Shown here: positions 1-12,059 of the stretch, in pieces | Numbering within the stretch: position 1 is the first letter of the stretch | Layout of the letters: every line of letters begins with the position of its first letter | NCBI GenBank assembly: GCA_946811695.1 | Contig: OX328125.1 | Span: forward strand, 94,204,760 to 94,268,759 | Source: Gonocerus acuteangulatus | Lineage: Eukaryota > Arthropoda > Insecta > Hemiptera > Coreidae | DNA: 64,000 bases | Reading direction: 5' to 3' | Notes under the pieces: model-generated | Told to the model about the DNA's origin: nothing | The model's input: the letters and a program-made list of their open reading frames with translations, nothing else | The model's database searches: none | Translations under genes and position numbers: made by a program

Positions 1-136
1 ATAATATTAATTATTCGGCTAAATACAAAAAAAAAAATGTTCCGAATTAAAGGAACTAGTATACTGAAAAAGTAAGAGTTGTAAAGCCTGGAGAGTAAGT
101 AAGGAAGAATTGGAGAGGAAGAGGCATATATAATAC

Positions 137-440
137 TAATTTTTTTAATGAGTCCTGTAACAAGCCACGAGGGTCCAGAGGGCCACATACTATAGAGTCA
201 TGACCTTACGGCACACTAGGGAGATAGTGTGGTAAATACTACGCTCCGGCCACCTGATTTTGCAGGTATCCATTAATATATTAATTAAAGGCTGGGCTGG
301 ACGGTCAGAGAGGCCGTATCAAACCCACGAACGAAAACACTGGAAGATAAAAATCTTTAGTGCGTGCTCAGGATTTGAAATCAGTTCCACCAACATGCTA
401 GTCCAGTACTCTACCAATGAGCTAACCTCGTACCCTTATA
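137..440 (-). mobile_element. SINE-B copy, tRNA-like head plus body
   Basis: Read on the minus strand, 440 to about 345 resembles a tRNA: an A-box-like TAGCTCATTGGTAGAG and a B-box-like GATTTCAAATCC, the two internal RNA polymerase III promoter elements of tRNA-derived SINEs. The body that follows (about 344 to 137) matches 21512-21745 on the plus strand along most of its length, and parts of 27290-27390 and 52110-52260. Recurrence with a Pol III-type head supports a SINE. Exact ends and target duplications are not resolved. Confidence 0.6.
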
Positions 441-1922
441 ATAAGTAAACTATTGTAAAATTAAAATACTGCAAATATCGAATGAAGCATGGATCAAGAA
501 AATAATCACTCATGCACCAAGATACTCATGCAAAAACTCACAACCTCAACACTAAAAGGTCTAGTCTTGAAGTGACCCTACTATTGGAATGTTCTCGTCT
601 ACATTGGGGCTGTAAGTTTTTATTTTATAAAGCATTTCCCTGAAGAGGCACCAAAAGGGTGCGAAACATATAGCGAAAAGGAGAAATGAATGTAGAGATC
701 GTGTATAGTGAAGTTTTAGTGACATTCCACCAATACCGAAAATTCCTATAATTGAGTACAGGGTCAATTAATTATTAATTAGAGATTCATTTTTTTTAAA
801 CTAAATTAAATTTCACAAGAAACCTAGTTTTGGACAGATTACCCTGACACAGATTATGCAAACGGAAATGGCTTAATATCGAACATGTGGTTCTCTAATT
901 TTTGGTAGGAAAATAATTTAAAATGACATCCTGCAGGACGTCTATAAGCTTAGCGAATTCCTCAGCAGAATAAATTTGGTAAGAAATAGCGTCACATTAT
1001 TACAGTGTAGTGAAATTGATACAAACCTATACTGATAGGCTATTTTCATTTAATAGACACGAAAGGGTCAAACTTTGCCCAAATAGTATAGGTTTGTCAC
1101 CGGGCTATGCGTCAGTCTCTCTAAATATCAAAAAAAATCATCCCAGAAGGAGACAAAAACCACATCGAGGCAAACCCACTTTCATAATCCGTGACTGTAT
1201 TCTTCATTAAAAAATTGTAATATCAAATAATAAGGTGTAATTTAACATGAATAAAGATTGGTTATTATAAGTATGTATATGATTATTAATTAATATAGAG
1301 TTTTTATAAATCTACTGAAACAATTACAGAAAAAAATCACACTAAGAATCAATGGTGCTAATGATCAAGTGGTCAATGCACGAAAACAAAATAATAAATA
1401 AAAAATGAAAAGTCAAAAGGCAAACTGAGAACGAAAAAAAAAATAATAAGACGTAAAAACATCTCAAATCGTGACAAGAATGTTTTTTCACAGATTCGCC
1501 AACGAGGTAAAAATCGGCAATAAGAAGTGTTCATTGGACGGCCATTGACACGGAATGATTAATCGAATTATTTTTACTGGGAAAAACACGGACTGACGTG
1601 ACTGGTCAGCTAAATAATAGATTCTCAACTCGCGATGTCATGACCCGATAAAACCAGAAAAAGGGAGCTTTTATAGCTAGGATAAGCACGTATACCAAGA
1701 ATACTCTTGTATAAAAACAATATTACTGCATGTACTCAGAACTATTTAGCAATATTTAGCGCGTTTTCGCTAAGAATACCCACTTATGACGCCGAACTGA
1801 TGACACAATCCGGAAGTACCGACTAGAATAATTCACATTTCAATACGTTTGATTACAAAAATAACGGTCTTTCGAATTGGATTCATACAGGGTGTATCGC
1901 AAGTTAATGAGAATACTCAAGG

Positions 1923-1926
<4 letters not shown>
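441..1926. other. AT-rich stretch without a recognisable gene
   Basis: Short open frames at 561-767 (minus) and 1010-1210 (plus) show no family motif. The only structured item is a hammerhead-like core at 640-667. An ACAGGGTGT motif near 1889, also seen before (TA)n near 49379 and at 61347, resembles a common transposon terminus, but no partner end was found. Confidence 0.5.
633..680 (+). ncRNA. degenerate hammerhead-ribozyme-like core
   Basis: CTGAAGA at 640-646 is followed by G, then GCACC, a loop, GGTGC, and GAAAC at 663-667. This gives the hammerhead core CTGANGA...GAAA with a perfect 5-bp stem II. After GAAAC the bases are ATATA rather than the ATGTA of the better copies, so the minimal stem III is broken, and a stem I partner is not clear. 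It is probably a dead relative of the copies at 2.9, 18.4 and 42.8 kb. Confidence 0.4.

Positions 1927-1986
<60 letters not shown>
1927..1986 (+). repeat. 60-nt poly-A run
   Basis: Sixty consecutive A residues follow CAAGGGGGT. This could be the tail of an old retroposed sequence, but no recognisable element body lies upstream. Runs this long are prone to length errors in assemblies. Confidence 0.9.
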
Positions 1987-1988
<2 letters not shown>

Positions 1989-2219
1989 AAACCCTTCCAA
2001 CTGCATGTTTTTATCCAGAGCTATGTTCTTCTGAAGGTTATTTAGAAAAAAATTGTTTTCCACATAAAAGCTCCAATTTTCTCTACTTGTACACATTATT
2101 TTTTAACGTTATCTTATTTTTATTTAAATCAGCATTGAGTTACTTTAGGCTATAGAACATTCAATGTTCACAAGTATATTTTGCAAACCGCAATAACTGT
2201 TCAAAAGATTTATAAGAAT

Positions 2220-2850
2220 ACTATCTGTTACTCGGCGTGCAATGCTACACGTACTTTCTGCCTATGACTCTCCCCGTATCAAAATCTACCTGTATACCCA
2301 GTTACGTTAAAATCGGTCAAACGGTGTGAATTTGTTTATATCTGTCTAGATGTAGTTCGTGAGACAGCCAAAAGAGGCCAGCCCACAGCAGTTCTGAAAA
2401 AAAACGACAAACGCCAGCACCAGAGCCTGCGAATAGATAGCTCTTATCAAAGAAAGGCTAGCACTCCTTAGTTAGACAGTGACTGTTGAAATAAACTGCA
2501 TTACATGATTATATAATGATGTAAAGTCATCAATGAGTTCGAGTTATTCTAATTATCAGGAACATCAACAAATAAATTTGAGGCATTATTCAAAATGGCT
2601 GTCGATTCAAAATTGCCGTCACAATCTGAATGGTTCAGTGTAGCCAATTTTTCTTGAACAAAACTTTTGACTTTTTGACCAAATTTTGAAATTTGACTAT
2701 TTTGACCTAGCCTAGATTTCCCGTATCAAGACCTACCTGTGTGCCAAATTTGGTCGAAATCGGCCAAAGGGTGTAGATTTGTATAAGGGACAAACAGACA
2801 AACAGAAAAACATACAAACAGACAGACACGTGATTTATATATATATATAT
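2220..2850 (-). mobile_element. Helitron-like non-autonomous element, copy a
   Basis: On the minus strand the element appears to start at the TA-rich tract near 2850 (TATAAATCACGTGTCTGTC, then repeated TGTTTG-type words) and to end near 2220 with a hairpin-prone GTGTAGCATTGCAC segment, then ...AACAGATAGT, close to the CTRRT end of Helitrons. The interior contains the phrase 'GACCGATTT..ACCAAA' twice. Copies b (43246-43697) and c (63080-63486) share the same layout. Helitrons move by rolling-circle replication using an autonomous partner's Rep/helicase; no such protein is here. The class call rests on the ends and on the A|TC start of copy c. Confidence 0.5.
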
Positions 2851-2933
2851 ATATTATTTAATGCGTTTCGTTCTTTTAGGCTTAGGGTCGGGAAAAAGTA
2901 GTACTTCCTTGTGTCACACCACTTTATTTTTTC

Positions 2934-2980
2934 TGCCCTACATGTTTCGTGCTTAAATCATTCGCACCTCATCAGGGGCA
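2934..2980 (-). ncRNA. hammerhead ribozyme fold, left arm
   Basis: Minus strand: TGCCC (stem I) - CTGATGA - G - GTGC..GCAC (stem II) - GAAA - C AT G (minimal stem III) - T A - GGGCA (stem I'). Stem I pairs over 5 bp, the CUGANGA and GAAA core is complete, and the predicted cleavage lies after the A of GTA, between forward positions 2939 and 2938. One unpaired G before stem II differs from textbook hammerheads. Minimal stem III hammerheads are known from Penelope-like retroelements and retrozymes; the assignment here is by structure only. Confidence 0.7.
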
Positions 2981-3079
2981 CTTCTTGCTAAGAAGTCCTC
3001 TCGTCTCCTCATGTATCTTCTACGGAGGCGTACCCCTGCCTCCGTAGAAGATACATGAGGAGACGAGAGGACTTCTTAG

Positions 3080-3126
3080 TGCCCCTGATGAGGTGCGAAT
3101 GATTTAAGCACGAAACATGTAGGGCA
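3080..3126 (+). ncRNA. hammerhead ribozyme fold, right arm
   Basis: Same architecture on the plus strand: TGCCC 3080-3084, CTGATGA 3085-3091, stem II GTGC 3093-3096 with GCAC 3108-3111, GAAA 3112-3115, C3116 and G3119 closing stem III, U3120, A3121 as the cleavage-site base, then GGGCA 3122-3126 pairing with the first strand. G3092 is the extra unpaired base also seen in the other copies. A plus-strand transcript would contain this ribozyme and, upstream, its complement, so hairpin formation would compete with ribozyme folding. Confidence 0.7.
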
Positions 3127-3980
3127 GAAAAAATAAAGTGGTGTGACACAAGGAAGTACTACTTTTTCCCGACCCTAAGCCTAAAAGAACGAAACGCATT
3201 AAGAAATATTTTGGGTCATCCACAAGAATAATAATATATATATATATAAGTCTAATTAGCGACAAGTTTCCTAGAATCACTACTCGTTCAAAAAATATTC
3301 TGCAACGCTATATTCAGAATTGAGATTATCCCTCAATTTTATAATGTAATTGAAGATTTCGGGGGAATAAAACTAATATGATGTTAATTTTTGGGATCCT
3401 ATCAGAAATAAATGAAAATTCTTCTTCGTGAAATAGATATTTGATGATTTCAGTAAGTTATTCATTTATGTTAAATAAATTTAAAAAAAATAATTATTTC
3501 GACAATTATAGAAGTTGTTATAATTGGCGCCTTCTTGCAGACTATACTGACGACATCTGGTCATCCCCAGATGGCTAGCTCTTATTTCCACAAATGATTT
3601 GCGAATCCTTGCGATTTGATGGTTTATGTCTTAAATAGATACCTTGTATATTTAGCCCACGCGTAAAAACCAAGCGACATCATGCACAGGGCCATTTGAT
3701 CCAGGCCGACCAATGCACAGGGCCAAATCTCTCAATCTATTTTCCTGGATAATGTTTTTTCGGCAAGACTTTTTAGCTTGTCCGTATCCTGTCGACAGAC
3801 ATATTGTCGTATGACCAGATGTGAGTGTTGCGTGAGTTCTTCAAGAAGAAAGCCAGTTCCAGCATCTTTTTAATTTTTTGAAGTAATTCTTTATCTTTTT
3901 TTATCCAACCTTAATGTAAGACTTACTGAAATCATTAAGTATCAAATTCATCAAGAATGATTTTTATTTATTTCTGATAA

Positions 3981-4180
3981 GGAAGCCCGGTGGCCGACTG
4001 TGTTAAGACGTGAGCCAAGCGTCGTGGGTTCTATTAATGGGTGGTGGCTTTTCTTTAGGAAACAGAAAAGGCATTAGCCCTATCCTCGCTAGAAAAGGGT
4101 GGTAACCTATAGATAACCCGTCCTAAAATTCGTAGTTAATTATAATGGACGTTAAAATTTAAATAAATATTTAAACAAAC
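3981..4180 (+). mobile_element. SINE-A copy
   Basis: The head GGTGGCCGACTGTG...GTCGTGGGTTC resembles the A-box to B-box span of a tRNA-Ser/Leu type gene. The body (GGGTGGTGGCTTTTCTTT, then ...TATAGATAACCCGTCC, then ...GGACGTTAAAATTTAAAT) is shared with 47653-47870, 14935-15110, 18885-19260 and the 3' scrap at 51970-52020. The B box is degraded (GGGTTCTATTAAT), so this copy is unlikely to be transcribed from its own promoter. Confidence 0.65.
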
Positions 4181-7100
4181 AACATAAAATTTGTTTTATT
4201 TGTCAGTTGTTTTTCCCAATAACTTTCCATTCCATTATAAAATTGAGAGATACAGTTCTAAGTAAACCGTTGAAAAGGAAATTAAATTTTACAACTTTTG
4301 TGAGATCCGGCAGTTTGCAGAATATTTTTGGAAGAGTAGCGATTCTGGAAAACTGGTCGCTATCTAAACTTTTTTTATTATTATCAACCTTTTGAGCAGT
4401 TTTTACGGGTTCAAAAAGATACTTATGAACATTGAATGTCCTATGACGAATTTAATGCTGAGTTCAAAAGGGAAAGATAACATTGAAAAATTATGTGTAC
4501 AAGCAGACAAGGAGCTTTTCTACGAAAAACATGGTTTTTTTCTTTCTAAACAACCTTTGAAAATGCATAGCTCTGGATCAAAAACAAATAAAAACATGCA
4601 GTTGGCAGGGTTTAACTACATTTTTGTTGTGGTTTCACCTCTTGAGTATTTACATTTACTTCCAATACACCATGTAAACATTTGTCTGTTCGCTCACGAG
4701 CTTGAAAGGTCAAGAGCGTTGAACAGCAGAATTCGTTCAACAGAACATGTTTATTGGGCGAAATAAAATATTTGCGCTTACGATATTGCGATAATAAGTT
4801 TGTGGGTACACTTTATATAGGTTTTCTAACGTAGGATAACGAATGAAACCATTTTAAAGGGGATATGTTGAACTGTTTTTGTGAATACAACTTTTTTTCA
4901 GTTCATATACTTAAAAAACGATGCATTCAGTTGAAACTTTTTATAGATGTATGATATTTATCCAAACATAGATATATAAATTTTGGTTAGGTAAGTTTAG
5001 AGTTACGAAAGTCTTAGAGAAAATGATTTTATTAACAGACATGAACAGGTTTAGGAGTTTTATGTATGTTCTCAAATATCTAGAAAACAGTTGAGAAATC
5101 GTGGTGTGTGGAAGGCAACCATTCGGGAAGTTACTAAATTTCCTACAAAATTGATTCTTAATTAGTTTCCGATGGGGCCGTCTCGGTCGGAGAAATAATT
5201 GATTTATCCTTCCAATGTGATGGTTTCATTTATTTGAACGGTTACTTTTGGACGTTTACTCAGTTTTTATTGCTTGTTATTTTTGTAATTACTTATAACA
5301 GTAAAGTGAATCTGTCACGTTAAATATCACAAATGCTAGGTAGAAAATTGAATGTTTCAGCAAATATTGTGCAATAAATATGCATACATGTATAAATAGA
5401 TTTAATATAAACTTTTTCTGAACTTTCCCATTAAAGACTATATATTATTTGTGGTAGGACAAGTGAGGCCAGGTCAGGTCTATTAAAGGTCGAATGTCTC
5501 GTTCCGAAAATACATTGAAAGATTAACCTTTTCAATTATAGGCAACATTTAAATTTAATACAAGCAAACATTTATATACAACGCAGGGAAATGTAATCCA
5601 GCTTTATTTTAGTCCTCTCTACTGTTTCTGGTTCGCTACGTTACCGAAACTAATAAGGATTGACAAATTTTGGTCATCCTTAAAGGGTACCTGCAAAGGG
5701 GACAATCAAGCGTCCGAATCGTATTACTGACCAAACGCTTGGACTTACAACCTGTTGCGGGACTGATATACGAAATAATAACGCAAGGACCCATAGGATT
5801 TTTTGACTGTTTCCATGTATTTATGCATACTTAAACCGAACAAAATACTCGAAAAATGCCATCGCGTCTAATTTTTTTTAGAATACCTACCACTTGTGTA
5901 GTTATTTAGAGTTAAATCTGAAAATTGCTAGTTTGCTGCCAAGTAGTCAATATTAAGAATTCTAAAGGGTTTTTCATTTTCATATTTAGTCGTATCCTTC
6001 CCAGGAATAAAACGAAATAAAAGAAGGGAGATGGCATAGGATTGAAGAAGGAGAGGTGTAAGGACGCCCAAAATCATATTGTAACAACTTGTTAATTTGT
6101 TTCGCTGTAAAGCCAGGAATGGAAAACAAAGAAAGTTTTGTTTTAGGCTCTACATAACAAAGATGGCGGATTTTCCCTCATATTTTCCAAGAAAACTATA
6201 CGTGATTGACAATTATGGCGGCAATTTTCAGCGCAAGAACCAACATAAAATTTAGCTAAAAGATTCCAAACAGCTGACCAAACCATTTTTGGCAGAGATA
6301 TGTAATTAATGTGAGCTATGTGTATATGTACATAAAAAGCCAATAACCAATAATTTATTAAATCACTGTCGCCATGGTTGAAAGTAAAAATCATAGCTAA
6401 TTTATGGCGAGAATCCCCTTTAATATCATTTTTAGCCTTATTTGATTAAATGCCGATAATAATAACGAACACTGTAATATCCTTGTAGGAGTTGCTGGAT
6501 GGTGAAAATTAAATTTCAGAAGAATGAAAAAAATCCAACATTTCTATAGGTATTTTATTTTATTTAGAACGGTTTCAGGGACTAAGCCCCATTTTTCAAT
6601 GCAAAGAGTTTTAATGAGCCGGGCCTTCCTCCTAGACTCCAGGAGCTACGCTTGAATAAGAACCTTTCCATCGGCATTGAAAAATGGTACTTCGTCTATG
6701 AAAACGTTCTGCAAAAAACAAAATACCAGTGGCAATTTTCGATTTTTTTTTCATTCTTCTATTTCTTTTTTTTTTAATTACTTCTAAAATAATAAATATA
6801 TTTAAATGTTCACTACTCATTTCACAGATTTCTTCTTATAAAATACCAAAAAGTAAAAAAACATGAAAATAGTTGGTTGTGTTGGAAAATGTATAAAGGC
6901 CATATGTCACATCATGAATTTAATTATTGTCTTCATATTTAATCCACCGCGTGAAAGCAGTGATAAGAAAGATGTCATTGTAATGATAAAGGAATGTCAT
7001 TCCATTATATAATCCCCGGTATGAACGCTGACAAGGGTTTAGTAGAGAGGAAGCAGTGAAAGGGATCTGGGTAGGGCGAACACATCCCATCGACCCAACT

Positions 7101-9520
7101 AAATCCAGATAAGCTCTCCCGGTCGACTAACAGCGGGATTAGCTAGATATTTTGTATCCACAATAAAATCTACAACATAAAATACACAATTTTAATCAAT
7201 TATTCAAGGAGGAAGGACGATACCTCGAACAAAAATTAAATAAGCTTATATTATTGATATAAACGTTTAACGCTATAAATGGATCTTATAAATATTCCTG
7301 AGCACAGCATATAAAAATTACAAACATCTTCCACCGACCCCGGCCGAGTCAAGATCAGCCAACATGAAGTTGTAAAATTGTAAAAAAAGTTGTAAATCGA
7401 TTAAGGCAGCTTTTAAATAATATCAAATAATTGTTCTTATTGTGAATTTATTATTCCCTGGTTTAAACCACGACCAGGTCCTAAGAGGAGCTTATTTTAT
7501 GAATTACTATTTGAATATATTTTAATTTGTATTTGAATTTATAATAACGATTATCGATTTCATTATAACATTTTTATTACCTACAGATATACCTCAATAA
7601 ATTTAGCTTTTTATGACGCAAAAAAACATAATTTTATTCGAGAACAAAAATATATTTATTATGATTCCTGAAAATGTTCGAGTTAACACGGGGTACATGT
7701 GCTCATGGCCTCAGCAGCTTATGCACAATAATTGATATAAAAAAACAAAAAACACGGGCTGCAATGAGGCACTCAAAAAAAACACAATCTAGCAAAAAGT
7801 AATACAAAACTGTAGTATAGATAATAATAGTTAAAATAAGCATCAAGTAATTAAATGGCGATGGGATGAAATATCCATAAAATTTGCATTACGCGAGATA
7901 ACTCGCTAATGGGAACATCTAATCGGCCCGAGATATTTCGGGTGAGGTCGTAAAGGGGTCAAATCCTTTTTGTCGTTTCTAGCATTTTATGTTTTTCGTT
8001 TAATATTCTGGGAAATTGATTTATTTCATAAATTAAATGACACAACGTATGACTTTAGACAAGTGTGGAAGAATATGTACACTAGGTGAAAATATAACAT
8101 CTTTTGAATACTGTTTTTTCACTCAATATATCAAAAGCAATGTGATAGGTATTCCATGATATCTTTATTATTATGATTATTTTCATAATAATTGTCATTG
8201 ACATGGATATAAAAGTGGAATAGGACTGTTGGTTCAAATGGGTATTATTTCGATAAAAAGCGAGATTTACACTCCAAATGCTCCTGAAGAAACTGGCAGT
8301 AGCCAAGAGGAATTAACTCGCTTCCGCTATTAAAAACTAAAAGTAATAGAAGCAGAATTCTAATTCAATAATCTTGATTTAGTGAAAAAATTAAAAATAA
8401 AAAACAACAAACAATGGCCAAAAAACTGAAGAAATCGTCAACTTTTCAAGGACACCGATTGCTTTGACTAAGATCGCTTTATCAGAAATTACATAAGAAC
8501 CGTTTTTGAAGGAAATGTGAAAGCTTTCGAAGAAAAAAAAACAAAAAAAAAACTTACAATAACCACTAACTAACCAACTCGTTTCACGATATTTGAGGAA
8601 ATATGCAAAACACCCAAGAAAAGTCTTTCCACGTTTCTCGAGAAAAATTATGGTTTCGAGCGAACTTCGACAAACAAATGGTGTTTCTGTATGAGGATCC
8701 CGATGGTTAATGTTTGAGTCTTCTACCGCAAGAACAGACAAATATATATACAAATTAGAACCATGCGTAATTTACCTGATTTATGGAACTCTGAAACTTA
8801 CGTAAATTTACAATTAAACTAACATTATTTTATCCAAGCCAGGACGATATTATCTCCCGTACAGAGAAGATTGTTTATCTTGTCTTATAGAATTCTCATA
8901 TAAATGAAGTGATCTGTAGGTGCACTGAAAATTAAAATATGTATAATATATGTCAATATTGTTTATTAAATAAATAAAAAATATTTTCTCCCAGATTTTC
9001 ACTATTTTATGATCAAGAACATTTTTTTACTAAAGAATCTAAGTGAAATAACAATATGGCGAATCTGGTTAAGTCACTGTTTCATATGAGCATAACAGTC
9101 AATACTTATAGGTTATAGGTCAGAGCAATCTAGACAATGAGCACTCTTAATTCAATGGAGACATAGCACGCTACGGAGAAAATCGAAGATAGGGCAGTAA
9201 AGCTCGGTTAGTATGCATTAAAAAACTGGCGATCGATGAGGGGTACATAGATAGTCAGAAGTAATAACCATTAACTCTAATGATCATAAAACATTTAAGG
9301 TGGACAGGGACTGCGTGCGTCATACGAAGTGCAAAGTTCAACCTCAATTAAGTACCAAAAATCGCCCATCTATGTTGTGTGCAAAAATCACAGTACAGCT
9401 CTTTCCTAAGATGCCAAAATGTTATATCAGTTTTTCTAAAAATGAGCTTTCCCTTTAAATTTAGAACTTTCAATCGTTGATGTTTAAGGATGGGATTTTA
9501 GGGACACTCAAAATCAAAAA
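4181..9520. other. 5.3 kb without a recognisable element or gene
   Basis: The longest open frames (4392-4766 plus, 124 aa; 8391-8753 minus, 120 aa) have low-complexity or hydrophobic stretches and no motif I recognise. A 14-bp inverted repeat, CCATTTTTCAATGC at about 6589-6602 and its complement near 6675-6688, could be the mark of a small hairpin element. No splice-phased series of coding segments was evident by eye. Confidence 0.4.
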
Positions 9521-9523
9521 CAT

Positions 9524-9862
9524 TTGGACGTAGTTAGTTACATTAACATTGGCAGACTGCGCTGGGCTGGGCATGTTGCTCGTATGAAAGAAGAAGGGAT
9601 TCCCAAGAAAGCCCACTTGGACCGCACCAGAAGAAGAGGAAGACCAAGACTTAGATGGGCTGATGCAGTAGCTGCTGATTCGAGGAGTCTTCTTAATACC
9701 CCGAACTGGAAGGCGGTGGCGAATGATCGAGCTTGGAGGTGGCCACGACCCAACTCGGGTTGTAGCGCCATTAAAAAAGAAGAAGAAGAGATAGAAACAC
9801 TGGAAACAACTGCCAAAAGTCCTTTTACAAATTTCCTCAATCTGAAAAGCGGAAGTATGTGA
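9524..9862 (+). pseudogene. LINE ORF2 C-terminal remnant, RTE-like
   Basis: The frame reads RLRWAGHVARM near its start, a basic GRPRLRWADAV block, then a Trp/Arg-rich end (NW..VANDRAWRW). This order is typical of the extreme C-terminus of RTE-type and related non-LTR reverse transcriptases. It is followed by a GAA-repeat tail (AAAAAAGAAGAAGAAGAG near 9773), which fits a simple-repeat LINE 3' end. Only about 110 residues remain, so the element is heavily 5'-truncated. The minus-strand open frame over the same bases (9538-10047) is its shadow. Confidence 0.7.
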
Positions 9863-10374
9863 AACTCTGTCTGTGTACAGGTAGGAGGTAGCAAGAATTT
9901 CCTTAATTTTGGAGTAGTTATAGGATAATACGCAATAAAGAAATAAATGATAGCTACTTTTGTTAAAATTAATGAAGTGTTCGCATTTGAAATTACCAAA
10001 ATAAGTATTTTGTAAAGATTTATTTTTTTACTTTTATCGACTGCCAAACCTATTTCCAGCTAAGTAGAGTAACTAGTTCTAACTTGGATGATATCTTGAA
10101 GAGACTTGATTATTGATTGAAGCTTAGCCTAATAGCTGAGTATGGGTAATGTTAATGCGGTAGTAAACACGGTGTATACTCGGTAGCCGGGATACGCTCG
10201 AAGCACGATCAATATCCATCGGCTCCGACTCAGAACAGCGTCACGCGGTCTAGTACTTAACATTCGATGAAGCTTGTTGGTCAACAGTATCAATAGCCCA
10301 ACAAGTAGTACGGCAATACTAAACGAGGAATCCTGTCTTTATGTAACGGAAAATATTTATATCCTAAGCTTATT

Positions 10375-10560
10375 TATTTATTTTTTTCCGCGCACCGACA
10401 TTTGGGCCATTAGGGAGCTCCGACATCCATGGTGTAGCTGGGAATTGTTTCAACGGAACTCTGAAATGAGAAATATTCTTGCACCTGGTTGGACTCGAAC
10501 CCCATCTCCCGCCTAAGAATCCAAGAAGTTAGCCACTAGACCATGGGGGGACCCCTTAAG
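10375..10560 (-). mobile_element. SINE-C copy, diverged
   Basis: On the minus strand, 10552 down to about 10485 reads GGTCTAGTGGCTAAC (A box) ... GGGGTTCGAGTCC (B box), followed by a body with TTTCTCATTTCAGAG and TGGATGTCGG, and a terminal stem-loop region ending in GGTGCGCGG before an A-rich tail. The same order is seen at 58079-58252. The head resembles tRNA-Glu/Gly genes. It is a separate, older insertion than the 51.4 and 58.1 kb copies. Confidence 0.7.
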
Positions 10561-10726
10561 CGTATTCATCATAAACTAATAAGCCTCCTATAAAGAATAG
10601 ATGAAGCTCTATGTTCCAAGCCTCCTCAAAAAGCCAAAGCATTCAGGTTTTCATGAATTTCCTGTTTCAGTATTTCTGTTGTTGTTTGTTCTCTTGTGTG
10701 TATACTTACTGACTTTCTGAAGGGCT

Positions 10727-11010
10727 CTACAGTCCTAGACGGACCTGGGCCTCCTTCACGATCTTCGTCCATTCATCCCTATCCTTCATTCTTCCCCTCC
10801 AATTCACCACTCCCATCCGCTTCAGATCCTCTTCCATGTCACTTTTCCAGCACTTCCTCGGTCTTCCTCTTTTCCTTTTTCCAGGAAATTCCTCACTAGT
10901 TATCTTTTCCGTGGCTGTATCATCGGGCAGTCTTTCCACGTGCCCTAGCCAGCTAATTCTTCTAGCCTTAATAAAGTTTACTATATCCTCGTTTTTCTGG
11001 CCCCTTTTGT
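10727..11010 (-). pseudogene. LINE ORF2 C-terminal remnant, second family
   Basis: The minus frame continues open from about 11010 to a TAG at 10727-10729. It reads RRISWLGHVERLPDD, then a basic KRKRGRPRKCW block, then W..RMKDRDEWTKIV, the standard tail of endonuclease-type LINE reverse transcriptases. Sequence differs clearly from the 9.5-kb remnant, so it is a different family or subfamily. Upstream at 11027-11060 an A-rich low-complexity tract interrupts the frame. No catalytic RT or endonuclease motifs remain. Confidence 0.7.
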
Positions 11011-11514
11011 TAAAACCTCATCTTAAAAAAAAGAAAAAAAAAAAAAAAAGAAAAGAAAAATTGCAATCTTCTCTGATATGACAACAAAAGTGAAAGTGTG
11101 CTGAACGCAGATACCTGGAACAGGCAATCACGTGTCTTAGGCAATCAGCCAGAAGCTTAATATCGTCTATTACGTGATTTGATTTAGTATTGTGCGCAAA
11201 TGCATTCGCGGACCCATAACTTTCAACAGGGTGTAGTATTATTTTTCTCAACTGGTTATAACATTGTTGGACAAGGCATTTATTTATTATTCGTTGTTTA
11301 TTGCAGAATTAAAACTTTCATAATGAACAACTAAAAAATACTAAGAAAATACAATGAGTGAAAGGAATTACGTTTGATTATGTCATTTGGCAAGTGTATG
11401 CACTCCAAAAAACTATAGCATAAAACGTGGAGGAGAAAGAAATTTGGGGTTGGGTCATAATAGTTAATACAAATAAATTTTTATATAAAATAAATATTAA
11501 AATATATTTATTGC

Positions 11515-11562
11515 TAACGTTTCGGCTTCAATATCAACCCTTCATCAGGGCTGCGAGAAGAG
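11515..11562 (-). ncRNA. hammerhead-like core, weak stem III
   Basis: Minus strand: CTGATGA, A, GGGTT...AGCC, GAAACGTTAGC. The core and one extra purine before stem II match the other copies, but the bases after GAAAC do not provide the C..G closing pair. It is treated as a decayed relative, possibly another subfamily (CGTTTCGG type) shared with 12.1, 12.4, 31.1 and 31.5 kb. Confidence 0.3.
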
Positions 11563-12059
11563 CCAGACTGATCCGTTTGGTGGATCTACTTCAATGGCGA
11601 ATTCTTGTCTCTATCAGTGATGTGGCGATTCCTGATGTAAAAATGTCTGGTAGATACTAATAAATAGAAGCTAATTTGATAATTCCTGTTTGTCTTTTTG
11701 TCATGTAATCTCTTACTTGATGATTTTTACATACGTTCTGATAATTAATGATGTGGAAGTACTACTCTAAGGGATCAAAGACGCCGTAGAGATTTTTTGC
11801 ACATTTATTCAGGCGATGTTACCTCTTTATAAGTCGGAAACAGAGGTTCAATGGGTCTGAGAGTAGTGGCAGCAACTCTCAGAGCATTGTATCGTTCACT
11901 TTAGACGATCAAGCTGTGTGCCAAATTCCGTTGCAATAAAAAAAAAAAATTTCTATCGTCAGAGCAATATAAATAATTACAGGCCCAGACAAAGACTTCT
12001 CTCCAGATGCAGTTTTTTTTCTGGCTAACGAAGTAGTTCAAAAGTTAAGGAAAAGTTTA

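Larger units (their letters stand above)
2860..3200. repeat. 341-bp near-perfect palindrome
   Basis: Positions 2860-3018 read as the reverse complement of about 3200-3050, with a central spacer of roughly 8 bp. The left arm has a 7-bp insertion (TTCTTGC) near 2981 not found on the right. Both sides run into TA-rich microsatellite. Each arm carries a complete hammerhead-type core on opposite strands (see the two ncRNA entries). It fits a fold-back element or two tail-joined copies of a ribozyme-bearing repeat. Confidence 0.85.

Noticed and set aside
4392..4766. 124-aa host protein
   Set aside because: Open for 124 codons but no recognisable domain, neighbour exon or codon pattern; kept only as a note in the interval entry.
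9538..10047. 169-aa minus-strand protein
   Set aside because: Overlaps the LINE remnant in antisense and has no motif; the plus-strand reading explains the openness.
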